From Miltoncostaea sp963762825 (GTDB taxonomy: Bacteria > Actinomycetota > Thermoleophilia > Miltoncostaeales > Miltoncostaeaceae), in the NCBI GenBank assembly GCA_963762825.1, contig CAVXLZ010000001.1:1502157-1566156 (forward strand): DNA of 64,000 bases. Direction: 5' to 3'. The notes beneath the pieces were generated by a model. The model did no database searches, had not been told where the DNA came from, and was given only the letters and a program-made list of their open reading frames with translations. The number at the start of each line of letters is the position of its first letter. Position 1 is the stretch's first letter. A program made the translations under genes and the position numbers. Shown here one piece after another: positions 42,826 to 53,059 of the stretch.

Positions 42826-44302
42826 TCAGGCCGGAGGGGTGACCTCGCGCCAGTAGTAGGTCTCCCAGGAGCCCTCGAGGATCGGGTAGAACGGCGGCCG
42901 CAGCCGCTGGAGGGTCTCGTCGTACTGGTAGGTGCGGGTGGCGAACATCGACGCGTAGCCGCCGTCCGACGTGGTCTGCGAGCCGGTGTAGGTCATCGAG
43001 TTGTGCCCGTCTGCGGCGCCCTGGTAGGTGCGCCACTGACCCGACTGCGCCAGGGAGGCCGCGCGCCAGCTGAGGTTGGTGGGCGTGTACTTGGCGATGA
43101 TCACCTCGTTCGCGGCGATCAGGCCGAGCACGTCGTCGCCCGAGACGGCGTAGCTGATGTTGCCGCCGACGTAGACGTTGCCCTTGGTGGCGATGGTCAC
43201 TCGGCCGTTGACCACCGAGTTGCGGGGCCCGGCGGTCGAGGCGCAGGCGTCGACCTTGTTGCTGCCGTCCGAGACGACCACCGACTGCTCGAAGTACATC
43301 GCTCCGTTGGAGGGCACGTTGACGGTCACGGGACAGCCGATGGTGTTGAGAGCGAAGCCGACGTCGCCTCCACCGGTGACCTTGTGCACCCGCGCACGGC
43401 CGTCGGCGAGGAACTGCACCAGCCACGCCGTCGCGGTCGGATCGTTCCAGGCGGTCCCGCCCGCAGCCGCCGCGTCCTTGATGTCGAGCCGCGACTGCGT
43501 GAAGTGGCTGAAGTCGATCGGGGTGGGGAACTTCGACTGGAACGAGGGGTTCGTCGTCGCGTCGTACGCGCCCGCCTGGAAGACCCCGGCGGGAACCGAC
43601 GAGCTCGGGCACGAGAAGTTGTTGCTCGAGCAGACCCAGTGCTGGGCATAGGCGGGGGCCTGGGCGACGCCCTGGTGGTTGATGTCGACCGCCGAGTAGA
43701 GCTTGCCCGTGGTGGTGGCGGTCGCGCCGTACTTGATGGTCTGGTTGGAGATGATCTGGAAGTCGGCGATCGAGCTCGGATGGATCTGGCTCTGCACCGA
43801 ACGCGCGACCGGCGACGGGCTGTTGGCGCTCGCGCGACCGGTCGAACTGCACGGTGACCAGATCCGACCCGGGTACCGGCGGCGTGACGCGCAGCGAGTA
43901 GGCGGCCGTGCCGAAGCGGGCGTCCTGCAGCTGCACCCAGGTCTGGGAGGGGCCGGCGTAGGTCCAGGTGACACCGGGCGTCCAGGGCGATCCCGGGGGG
44001 TGGACCACGCCATATTGATCGATGCGCGGATCCTCGGCCAGATCGACCCAGTGCTCGTAGTAGCGCGGGTCCTCCACCATGCGCGAGGTGTAGCGGCTGA
44101 CTCCGGCGTCGGCCACCTGCAGCGCGATGTCGCCCCGGCCCTCACGCGCCGTCTGGGTGGTGCTGCTCTGCGCGAAGGAGAGGGCCACCAGCACGAGCAG
44201 CGCGAGGATGCCCGTGAGCGCGACCGTCACCACGAGGCTCATGCCGTCCTGGGGTCCCCCGCGGGGGGCGCTAGATGGTGATCGCATTGCGGAGAGAGAC
44301 AT
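42826..44302 (-). CDS. PilX-like prepilin with long extracellular domain, +1 frameshift
   Basis: About 491 residues after repair. The N-terminus has a type IV prepilin-like stretch (GGPQDGMSLVVTVALTGILALLVLV), then a long body containing a beta-rich domain. The first 157 or so residues are read from 44302; the rest continues in the next frame. The pieces join (QFDRS then ASANSPSPV) if one base within 43831-43843, in a CG-rich run, is skipped. It probably encodes a pilus-assembly surface protein. It overlaps the preceding gene by 32 bases; ATG 44287 is an alternative start. Frame loss may be an assembly indel. Confidence 0.72.
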
Positions 44303-44894
44303 CCGTTGTCAGCTCCAGAGTGGAGGCGGAGTTGCCGGTCTTCTGGCCCACCAGAAGCCGGATCGAGATCTGCGCGGTCTCGCGCAACTGCAGGGCGCTC
44401 GGCGTTGAGGGCTGCGCGGTGCCGCCCTTGGTGGAGGCCGCGAAGGCCGGCACCACTCCGTTCACGAGCTTCTCCAGCAGCACCTCGGTGCGGCCGTAGG
44501 CCCCGTAGGTGAAGGGCGCCGTGGCCCCGACAGGATCGGCCACCTGGCGCACGAGCTGGTTCGCCACGATCTCGTAGCGCACCCGCTGCGGTCGCGGCGT
44601 CGTGTCGCCCTCGGCGCGCGAGGGGTCGACGTACATCTCGATCTTGGTCGGGCTGAGGAAGATGATCGGCGCGGAGAGGCCGCCGTCCGGGCTGATCGCC
44701 TGGCGCGCCTCGCGCACGAGCCGGTCGATCGCGGTGCGCCCATCGGCCTGAGCACGCGCCTGGGACTCGCTGGAGCGGACCGAATCGACCCCCGAGAAGA
44801 AGAACCCGAACAGGGCCAGGGCGAAGATCGACGAGAGGATGATGCCCATCAGCAACTCGACGAGGGTGAATCCCTCCTGGCTCTCGCGGCTCAT
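44271..44894 (-). CDS. PilW-like prepilin
   Basis: 207 residues. The prepilin-peptidase site is EGFTLVELLMGIILSS, with Gly at the cleavage position and Glu five residues on, followed by a hydrophobic helix and a globular body. It is probably a minor pilin or pseudopilin in a type IV pilus or secretion machine. The start overlaps the stop of the larger prepilin gene by four bases. Confidence 0.87.
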   Translation of the reverse strand: MSRESQEGFTLVELLMGIILSSIFALALFGFFFSGVDSVRSSESQARAQADGRTAIDRLVREARQAISPDGGLSAPIIFLSPTKIEMYVDPSRAEGDTTPRPQRVRYEIVANQLVRQVADPVGATAPFTYGAYGRTEVLLEKLVNGVVPAFAASTKGGTAQPSTPSALQLRETAQISIRLLVGQKTGNSASTLELTTDVSLRNAITI

Positions 44895-46456
44895 GGGACC
44901 GAGTAGGTTCGGAGTTGCCCGCCCACGGCGCTGACCAGCTTGCCGCTGCTCCAGGTGGGATTGCCTCCCGAGAAGCCGACGGCGATGTAGGCCATGTAGT
45001 TGCCCGCGGCGAGACCGGTGAAGTCGCCGTTGCCGAACGAGTTGGTGTTCTGCGAGGCGTCGTAGGTGCCGCTGAGGGCCTGCAGCCGCACGAGCTTGTT
45101 CGAGGCGCCGGCACTCAGCCGAATGGTCCCCGTCGTGGGTGAGGGCACCAGGTACATGGTGAGCGGGGTGGTCTGGTTCTGATTGACCGTGGCCAGGATC
45201 GAGCCGGCGCCGTAGCCGGGACGCGCGGCCGACACGACGTAGCTCGCGCTGCCGGAGGGCTCGAGGCAGAAGCGGACGAAGCCGGCCGCGTCCGCGTCCC
45301 TCACCCGGGGGGCGATGTTGGCCTGCCCCCCCGACACCTGCACCTGCGCGTTGGGGATGACCGGGTTGCCGGCCGCGGTGCTGCGCACCACAACATCGAG
45401 GTAGCCGCTCGGCACCGGGGCGAGCGAGAAGTCGAAGACCTCGGTGGTGTTGCTCGGGTACCCGGTCGGCACCGGGCGGGCGAGGGTGCCCGTGGCATAG
45501 CAGTCAGGTTGCGCCACCACCGTGAAGTTGGAGGCGCTCGGCTGGATCGGCTTCGATCCGATGGTGGCGAAGGTGAACGCCCCTGTCGTGCCCGTCTGCG
45601 ACTCGCTGAGGACGTCGGGGCCCGGCGTGCTCGCCACCACCTCCGTGCGCTCGGTGATCGGCAGACCGGTCACCGAGTCGCGGACGTTGACCTGGATGGT
45701 GGCCTTCTTGAAGACCTTCAGCGTGGTGGTCCAGGTCTGCGCCGCCGTGAGGTGCTGCTGGGCGAGCGCGGGGGCGTTGTCCGGGTGGGTCACCCAGGGG
45801 TCCGGGAGGCCGACGGTGAGGCGGTACTTGTACTTCGGGTCCGCAACCGGGATGGCGCTCGGCTCCAGGCCGGCGAAGACCACCTTGCCGTCGGCGCTGG
45901 TCGAGCGCGTCTGGCTGGGCGAGGTGCTGAGGTCGGCCGTCACCGGGGCTCCCGCGACGGGAGCGTCGGTGAGGGCGTCGATGACCGTCACGATGATGGT
46001 GGACTTGCCCGAGACCGCGCCGATCGCCGGCGGCGCGATGAGCGTGGTCTGCGTGTAGGGACGGGCACGGCTCGCCTGGGGCGTGACCGTGACGGTGACC
46101 TTCTTGTAGTTGACGTAGGTCTGCGGCTGCCCGAGCGCCGGATCGTCCACATAGGCCACATCGACGTCGATCTTGTAGGTGACCGAGCCCACGACCGTGT
46201 TCTTGGTGGCCGCGATGATCCCCGGCGGACTGCCCGACACGAGCCCGACGTCGCCATAGGCCATTCGGTGGGCACGATCGAGCTCGGCCGACGCCAGCTT
46301 GGTCGCGGTCGTCTCCACCTTGGACGTGCCGAGGGATGCGCTCGTCTGGGAGAGGCCCTGGGCGATGCCGCCCGCGACGATCGCCAGGATGAAGATGCCG
46401 ATCAGGATCTCGATGTACGAGAACCCCGCCTCTCGCGATCGCCTCCGTGAGCTCAC
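44891..46456 (-). CDS. PilV-like prepilin with Ig-like domains
   Basis: 521 residues, unusually long for a minor pilin. The prepilin site is REAGFSYIEILIGIFILA. After about 130 residues come repeated Ig-like/carboxypeptidase-regulatory-like units: IIVTVIDALTDAPVAGAPV, IQVNVRDSVTGLPI, and LDVVVRSTAAGNPVIPNAQV, each followed by GxxxF-type strands. Such domains usually act in adhesion at pilus tips. It is the first gene of the three-gene prepilin unit. The assembly ATPase and prepilin peptidase are outside the window. Confidence 0.85.
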   Translation of the reverse strand: MSSRRRSREAGFSYIEILIGIFILAIVAGGIAQGLSQTSASLGTSKVETTATKLASAELDRAHRMAYGDVGLVSGSPPGIIAATKNTVVGSVTYKIDVDVAYVDDPALGQPQTYVNYKKVTVTVTPQASRARPYTQTTLIAPPAIGAVSGKSTIIVTVIDALTDAPVAGAPVTADLSTSPSQTRSTSADGKVVFAGLEPSAIPVADPKYKYRLTVGLPDPWVTHPDNAPALAQQHLTAAQTWTTTLKVFKKATIQVNVRDSVTGLPITERTEVVASTPGPDVLSESQTGTTGAFTFATIGSKPIQPSASNFTVVAQPDCYATGTLARPVPTGYPSNTTEVFDFSLAPVPSGYLDVVVRSTAAGNPVIPNAQVQVSGGQANIAPRVRDADAAGFVRFCLEPSGSASYVVSAARPGYGAGSILATVNQNQTTPLTMYLVPSPTTGTIRLSAGASNKLVRLQALSGTYDASQNTNSFGNGDFTGLAAGNYMAYIAVGFSGGNPTWSSGKLVSAVGGQLRTYSVP

Positions 46457-46563
46457 GCCGTTCTCCCTGTCATCCTGCGTCGACGCGCTCCCTCGAGACC
46501 GGTCGACGACCGACGGGTCCGGAAGGACATTCCCCCCTATCGGCCGAAAGGGGATCCGGCTTG

Positions 46564-48459
46564 ATGCAACGAGGTAGCGAGGATGCGCCAGTGACCGCTC
46601 ACGACCCGCCCGCGACCTCTGCCGGGACCCCGCGCGACGTGCGCGAGCCCGGATGGGGCGAGCCGCACGAACCGCGCTACCGGCCGATCGAGAGCTACGG
46701 CCTGATCGGCGATCTGCGCACCGCAGCGCTGGTCGGGCGTGACGGGGCGATCGACTGGTTCTGCCCGGGACGCTTCGACGCGCCGAGCATCTTCGCCGCC
46801 ATCCTTGATGCCGACGTCGGGGGAAGCTTCCGGATAGCGCCCGAGTTCCCGTGCTCGAGCAAGCAGCTCTACCTCCCCGACACGGCGATCCTGCTGACGC
46901 GCTTCTACGCCGCCGAGGGCGTCGCCGAGATCACCGACTTCATGCCCGTCGGCCTCGAACCCTGCGCGATCGTCCGCCGCGTCGATGTGGTGCGCGGCAC
47001 CGTGGCCTTCCGGATGGCGTGCCGCCCCGGCTTCGACTATGCGCGCGAGGACCATCGCCTGACCCTCGACGATCCGCTCCTCGCCCGGTTCATCGCCGCC
47101 GGCGGGAAGTGCACCGAGCTGTTCTCGACCCTGCCGATGCGCGTCGAGGGGGCGGCGGCCACCGCCCGGTTCCAGTTGGACGGCGGCCAGGGCGCCTCGT
47201 TCGTGCTGCAGCCGGCGGGCTCGGGGATGCGCTGGGGGGGCGAGGCGGTGTCGCGGAGCCTCGACGAGACGCGCGACTTCTGGCGCACCTGGCTCTCACG
47301 GTCCCACTACGACGGACGCTGGCGCGAGATGGTGAGCCGGTCGGCGATCACCCTCAAGCTCTGCACCTACGCCCCCACGGGCGCGATGGTCGCCTCCCCG
47401 ACCTGCAGCCTGCCCGAGTCGATCGGCGGCGGGCGCAACTGGGACTACCGCTACGCGTGGCTGCGCGATTCCGCCTTCACCGCCTTCGCCTTCCAGCGAC
47501 TGGGCTTCCATGACGAGGCACAGCAGTTCGCCAACTGGCTGGAGGCGCGCTGTCGCGAGGCCGATCCCGACGACCCGGAACTCCAGATCGTCTACGCGAT
47601 CGACGGCGGGCGCGATCTCACCGAGCACGAGCTGCCCCACCTCGAGGGGTACCGCCGGTCGGGGCCGGTGCGCATCGGCAACGGGGCACACGACCAGCTA
47701 CAGCTCGATGTCTACGGCGAGCTGATGGACGCCGTCTACCTCTCCAACAAGCAGGAGCCGGTCAGCTGGGAGCTGTGGCAGAGCCTGCGCCGCCTGCTGG
47801 ACTGGCTGGCCGACAACTGGCAGCGCCCCGACGAGGGCATCTGGGAGGTGCGCGGTGGCCGGCGCCACTTCGTGTACTCACGCCTGATGTGCTGGGTGGC
47901 GTTCGAGCGGGCCATGCGGATGCAGTCGCAGCGCGGGCTTCCGGGCAACACCACCCGCTGGCGGGCCGTCCGCGACGAGATCTACGAGGAGATCATGGCC
48001 AAGGGCTGGAACGAGGAGAGCCAGTCCTTCGTGCAGTACTACGGCGGCACGGTGCTCGACGCGAGCAACCTCCTGATGCCGCTCGTGAAGTTCATCGGGC
48101 CCAGGGATCCCCGGATGCTCGCGACCCTGTCGGCCATCGAGCGCGACCTCGTCTCGGACAGCCTGGTCTACCGCTACGACCCGGAGACCGCCTCCGACGA
48201 CGGCCTGGACGGCACCGGCGAGGGCTCGTTCTCGCTCTGCTCCTTCTGGCTGGTGGAATGCCTCACGCGCGCCGGACGTACCGAGGACGCCCGGCTCGTG
48301 TTCGAGAAGATGCTCACCCACGCCAACAACCTCGGCCTCTTCGCGGAGGAGGTGGGCGACACCGGTGAGGCGCTCGGCAACTACCCCCAGGCGTTCACCC
48401 ACCTCGGGCTGATCTCCGCGGCTTGGGATCTGAACAAGGCGCTCGACGGCGCGGACTGA
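46564..48459 (+). CDS. Glycoside hydrolase family 15 protein
   Basis: 631 residues. An N-terminal beta-sandwich (RPIESYGLIGDLRTAALVGRDGAIDWFC) leads to the (alpha/alpha)6 barrel with GRNWDYRYAWLRDS, the Glu in WEVRGGRRHFVYS and the second in GLFAEEVGD. GH15 enzymes release glucose from starch-type glucans or split trehalose. No signal peptide is seen, so it is likely cytoplasmic. ATG 46564 follows AAAGGGGA by nine bases; GTG 46591 is another candidate. Confidence 0.94.
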   Translation: MQRGSEDAPVTAHDPPATSAGTPRDVREPGWGEPHEPRYRPIESYGLIGDLRTAALVGRDGAIDWFCPGRFDAPSIFAAILDADVGGSFRIAPEFPCSSKQLYLPDTAILLTRFYAAEGVAEITDFMPVGLEPCAIVRRVDVVRGTVAFRMACRPGFDYAREDHRLTLDDPLLARFIAAGGKCTELFSTLPMRVEGAAATARFQLDGGQGASFVLQPAGSGMRWGGEAVSRSLDETRDFWRTWLSRSHYDGRWREMVSRSAITLKLCTYAPTGAMVASPTCSLPESIGGGRNWDYRYAWLRDSAFTAFAFQRLGFHDEAQQFANWLEARCREADPDDPELQIVYAIDGGRDLTEHELPHLEGYRRSGPVRIGNGAHDQLQLDVYGELMDAVYLSNKQEPVSWELWQSLRRLLDWLADNWQRPDEGIWEVRGGRRHFVYSRLMCWVAFERAMRMQSQRGLPGNTTRWRAVRDEIYEEIMAKGWNEESQSFVQYYGGTVLDASNLLMPLVKFIGPRDPRMLATLSAIERDLVSDSLVYRYDPETASDDGLDGTGEGSFSLCSFWLVECLTRAGRTEDARLVFEKMLTHANNLGLFAEEVGDTGEALGNYPQAFTHLGLISAAWDLNKALDGAD

Positions 48460-48478
48460 ACCCGCGAGCCCGAGGCTC

Positions 48479-49438
48479 TCAGGGGCCCAGCAAACAGACG
48501 TCGTGGGCCGAGCGCGCGAAGGTCCGTGATCGCGCCGAGCGCGCCCCCGGGCGGACCGACGCCAGAGTCCCCCGGGAGAGCGAGGGCGTCACGAGGAGTC
48601 GGCCCTCGGTGGTGAGGTTGTAGGAGCCCACCGGGATGGGCGCCGTCCAGATGCGACGGCCGTCGCTCGCCCGATGGGCCCGCAGCGTTCCGTCGTCTCC
48701 GCTCGCGACGTACGCGATCCGGCCGGCGAAGGCGACGTGCTGGGGCGCCGCGTCCGCGCCGAGAGTGGCTCGAGGCTCGCGACCGGCGCGGTCGTAGAGG
48801 AGGATCGCGCGCCGGTCTCCGGCCGTGACCCAGAATCCACCGCCCCCGGGCACCGCCGCCACGTCGTGCACCCGGAAGGGAGGCGTCAGGCGCCGCCGCA
48901 AGCGCGGCCGGACCGGGTCGGCGACATCGACCACGGCGATCCGCCGGGCCTTCGACCCGAGCGCCGCCCAGAGGGTGCGCCCATCCGCCTGGAGGCCGAG
49001 GTGGCGGGCCGGACCCCCGACATCGACCCGGCTCACCACCCGGGCTCGCGCGACGTCGATCGTGACCAGTGTCTGCGCCGCCGAGTCGGTGACGAAGACG
49101 TGGCGTCCGTCAGGGGTGGCGGCCGCGTAGCGCGGCTCGCGCAGGCCGCGCACGACGGCTCCGACCCTCCCCCTGCGGCCGTCGATCAACGAGACCAGCC
49201 CCTCGTCGGTGTGGGCCACGAGGGCCGTCGTGCGGCCGATGCGCTCGATGCTCCGTGGCCCGGGCGCGCAGGGGATGCGTCGAAGGGCCCGGAGCGCCAG
49301 GGGGTCGACGACGACGATCGCCGCCTCGAGATCGGCCGTCACCAGAGCGATCGCGCGGCGCGAGCGCGCGGACGCGGGCACGGCGCCCGCCACGAACGCC
49401 GACGCCGCGCCGACCAGAAGATCGCGCCGCGTCACCAT
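48479..49438 (-). CDS. Tat-exported beta-propeller (YVTN-like) protein
   Basis: 319 residues from ATG 49438, chosen because it begins at a twin-arginine signal (TRRDLLVGAASAFVAGA). The mature part contains repeated four-stranded blades with TPDGRHVFVTDSAA and QADGRTLWAALGS, typical of YVTN/NHL-like propellers. Export in a folded state suggests a bound cofactor or fast folding, but no ligand motif is seen. Function unknown. It converges with the GH15 gene. Confidence 0.78.
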   Translation of the reverse strand: MVTRRDLLVGAASAFVAGAVPASARSRRAIALVTADLEAAIVVVDPLALRALRRIPCAPGPRSIERIGRTTALVAHTDEGLVSLIDGRRGRVGAVVRGLREPRYAAATPDGRHVFVTDSAAQTLVTIDVARARVVSRVDVGGPARHLGLQADGRTLWAALGSKARRIAVVDVADPVRPRLRRRLTPPFRVHDVAAVPGGGGFWVTAGDRRAILLYDRAGREPRATLGADAAPQHVAFAGRIAYVASGDDGTLRAHRASDGRRIWTAPIPVGSYNLTTEGRLLVTPSLSRGTLASVRPGARSARSRTFARSAHDVCLLGP

Positions 49439-49573
49439 CCCATCCCCCGTCGGTCGCAGGAGCCCTTCCGCCGGGGACGGTAGCGCGCGGCCGGGACGCC
49501 GCGCCACCGCCCGGGTGGGTCGAGGGAGCCACGGCCGTGCCGGTCCTCGTCGCGGAACACCATGCGCTCTCTA

Positions 49574-49620
49574 GTGTCCTGATTCAGAAGCTGGCGAGCT
49601 GAACCTCTGAATCGGGACAC
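49574..49620. repeat. Imperfect inverted repeat, full copy of a dispersed element
   Basis: GTGTCCTGATTCAGA (49574-49588) faces TCTGAATCGGGACAC (49606-49620): 15-base arms with one G.T pair. The start of the element recurs at 32320 and, in short form, at 56897-56908. It looks like a REP-type or transposon-end element, not a terminator. It lies in the 402-base gap between the propeller gene and groL, with the two repeats below. Confidence 0.55.
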
Positions 49621-49686
49621 CACGGGGATCGGCCCCCACCTCCTCGCGGCCGGGGCCGGTTGCCGCTGCACTCGGGGGGCGCCGCA

Positions 49687-49725
49687 CGCGCCAATTGACC
49701 AACCCGCGGGCGGTCAATTGGCGCG
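49687..49725. repeat. 14-base perfect inverted repeat
   Basis: CGCGCCAATTGACC (49687-49700) and GGTCAATTGGCGCG (49712-49725) are perfect inverted arms around AACCCGCGGGC. The right core, GGTCAATTGGCG, also occurs at 26052-26063. It may be a binding site or a REP-like element. Confidence 0.55.
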
Positions 49726-49774
49726 CTGCCCCGTGCGGGGGTGCCGTGCGGGGTCGGGGGCGTCGGGGAACGAG

Positions 49775-49800
49775 GAAGGGGGCCCCGTGGGGCCCCCTTC
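49775..49800 (-). terminator. Strong hairpin after groL
   Basis: GAAGGGGGCCCC and GGGGCCCCCTTC are perfect 12-base arms with a two-base centre. It is 40 bases past the groL stop. The expected U-run is missing on the minus strand (CCTCGTTCCCC follows), so the call rests on position and stem strength. Confidence 0.6.
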
Positions 49801-49839
49801 GGTGATGCGCGCGGTGCGGGCCCCGGGGGGCCCAGCCGC

Positions 49840-51483
<1,644 letters not shown>

Positions 51484-51534
51484 CTTTGGCGCGTCTCCTT
51501 GCGTAATCCGGATGTCGGCGTGCTCGGGTCCCCG

Positions 51535-51864
51535 CTACTTCTTCTTCGCGGCGGCCTTCTTCTTGGTGGCGGCCGGGGCGGCGGCCACGCGGGCGAGGAT
51601 GTCGTGCTCGCTGAGGATCAGGACGTCCTCGCCTTCCAGCCTGACCTCGGTGCCGCCGTACTTGGAGTAGATGACCTCATCGCCGTCCGACACCTCGAGC
51701 GGAAGCCGCTCGCCGTCGACCCAGCGACCCTCGCCGACGGCGAGGACGACGCCCCGCTGGGGCTTCTCCGCGGCCGTGTCGGGCAGCACGATGCCGCTCG
51801 AGGTGACCTGCTCCTGCTCAACGGCCTTGACGATCACACGATCGCCCAGAGGCTTCAGATTCAT
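51535..51864 (-). CDS. groS: 10 kDa co-chaperonin GroES
   Basis: 109 residues from ATG 51864, which follows GGGAGGG closely. The mobile loop (SSGIVLPDTAAEKP) and the GroES core YSKYGGTEV and LILSEHDILA are present. The C-terminus has an extra Lys/Ala tail (ATKKKAAAKKK) beyond the usual 95-97 residues. It caps GroEL. The longer frame to 51948 runs into the CIRCE region and is not used. Confidence 0.96.
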   Translation of the reverse strand: MNLKPLGDRVIVKAVEQEQVTSSGIVLPDTAAEKPQRGVVLAVGEGRWVDGERLPLEVSDGDEVIYSKYGGTEVRLEGEDVLILSEHDILARVAAAPAATKKKAAAKKK

Positions 51865-51941
51865 CGGCCCTCCCGGGTTCAAATGGGTGGCACTCCCGCA
51901 CGCGGCCCCGACGCGACGCGCCGAGGGCCTCGGGAACACAC

Positions 51942-51968
51942 TTGGCACTCACGGGACAAGAGTGCCAG
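51942..51968. promoter_or_regulatory. CIRCE element (HrcA operator)
   Basis: TTGGCACTC, nine bases, GAGTGCCAG. This matches the CIRCE consensus TTAGCACTC-N9-GAGTGCTAA with G/C changes in the outer positions, and the nine-base spacing is exact. It lies 78 bases before groS, so HrcA control of the chaperonin operon is very likely. Confidence 0.92.
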
Positions 51969-52002
51969 GTGGACGATACCGATCGCCCGCGGCGCCCGCC
52001 AA

Positions 52003-52344
52003 CTATCGGTCGAGAAGGCCCTGGAGGGCTGCCCCCACCCCGATCTCGCCGGGCCGGACGAACACCCACCAGAGATAGAAGTCGTCGCGCTGGTCCGACG
52101 TGACCGCCGCCGCCGGAGCCGGCGAGGCCGGAGGCTCCAGCTCGAAGAGCCTCCGGGCGAGATCCTCCGGTGGCAGACCCTCGACGCGCCAGCTCGACAT
52201 CGCCGCGGCGACCGCCGCCGGCGGGCTCTCACCGCCGCCGGCGTAGAGGGCACCGCAGCCACGGCATTCGCCGGGGCCGGGCTCCGTCCCGTCCGCGACC
52301 ACCGTCCCGCAGAGCGGGCAGACCAGGCGGGGCACCGCCACCAT
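52003..52344 (-). CDS. Small zinc-ribbon protein, function unknown
   Basis: 113 residues. The N-terminus is a zinc ribbon (CPLCG then CRGCGALY, C-x2-C...C-x2-C), and the C-terminal half ends in a Trp-rich segment (DDFYLWWVFVRPG). I do not recognise the family. ATG 52344 overlaps the stop of the membrane protein gene by four bases; it is the last gene of a run with that gene and the SDR. Confidence 0.6.
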   Translation of the reverse strand: MVAVPRLVCPLCGTVVADGTEPGPGECRGCGALYAGGGESPPAAVAAAMSSWRVEGLPPEDLARRLFELEPPASPAPAAAVTSDQRDDFYLWWVFVRPGEIGVGAALQGLLDR

Positions 52345-53021
52345 CAGAGCGTGAGGGGCAGGACCAGCGAGAGCGCCGCCACCACGACCAGGCCGATCGC
52401 GCTGGCCGGGATCCCCCGGGCGCCCTGGAGCCTCCACACGGCGATGCCGATCAGCCCTCCGGCGATCGCCGTGAGCACGATGAGTGTGATCTGACCCGGC
52501 TCGGCGAGGCTCCGTGACAGGCCGACCCCGGCCAGCACCGCAGTGAGCGTGCATCCAAGGACCAACGACTCGATGCCATCGGCCTCGGCGCGACGGAAGC
52601 GCAGCGCCTCGTCGCCGAGCCAGAGGCCCACGAGGACGTTCCACGCCGCGAGGATGATCGTCGTCTTCGCCCGGACCGCCGGATCGTCGGCCAGCCAGTT
52701 CGCCCCGAGGTAGGCCCCCATCCCGAGCGCGACGAGCGCGAGAGCCGCGAGCGGTGCCCACGCGAGCCGCACCGCGTCCCGTTGGGCCGAGTCCATCTCG
52801 GCCGGGCTGGGGATCGCGACCGGACCGCGCCGGAGCACCCGCCCGGAGGAGGCGAGCCTCCGGGCGATCAGCATGCCGGCCGCGAAGACGGCGACGCCCG
52901 CCCCCACGCCGACGACGAGCGCCGGCACGGCGGCGTCGGAGGGGCTGTCACCGCCGATGCGCAGGATGTTGTAGACGGCCAGCCACCCCACGATGACGCA
53001 TCCCGCGAGCCACGAGAGCAT
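52344..53021 (-). CDS. Multi-pass membrane protein, function unknown
   Basis: 225 residues with about seven predicted helices (LAGCVIVGWLAVYN; PALVVGVGAGVAVFAAG; PLAALALVALGMGAYLG; TIILAAWNVLVGLWLG; LVLGCTLTAVLAGVGL; LIVLTAIAGGLIGIA; AIGLVVVAALSLVL). No transporter motif. ATG 53021 lacks a ribosome site; the reading frame continues to CTG 53063, which overlaps the SDR stop as CTGA and would add 14 residues, so the true start may be there. Confidence 0.6.
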   Translation of the reverse strand: MLSWLAGCVIVGWLAVYNILRIGGDSPSDAAVPALVVGVGAGVAVFAAGMLIARRLASSGRVLRRGPVAIPSPAEMDSAQRDAVRLAWAPLAALALVALGMGAYLGANWLADDPAVRAKTTIILAAWNVLVGLWLGDEALRFRRAEADGIESLVLGCTLTAVLAGVGLSRSLAEPGQITLIVLTAIAGGLIGIAVWRLQGARGIPASAIGLVVVAALSLVLPLTL

Positions 53022-53059
53022 CCGCGAGGGAGGCGAGGAGACCGAGCGCGACGGGGCGG

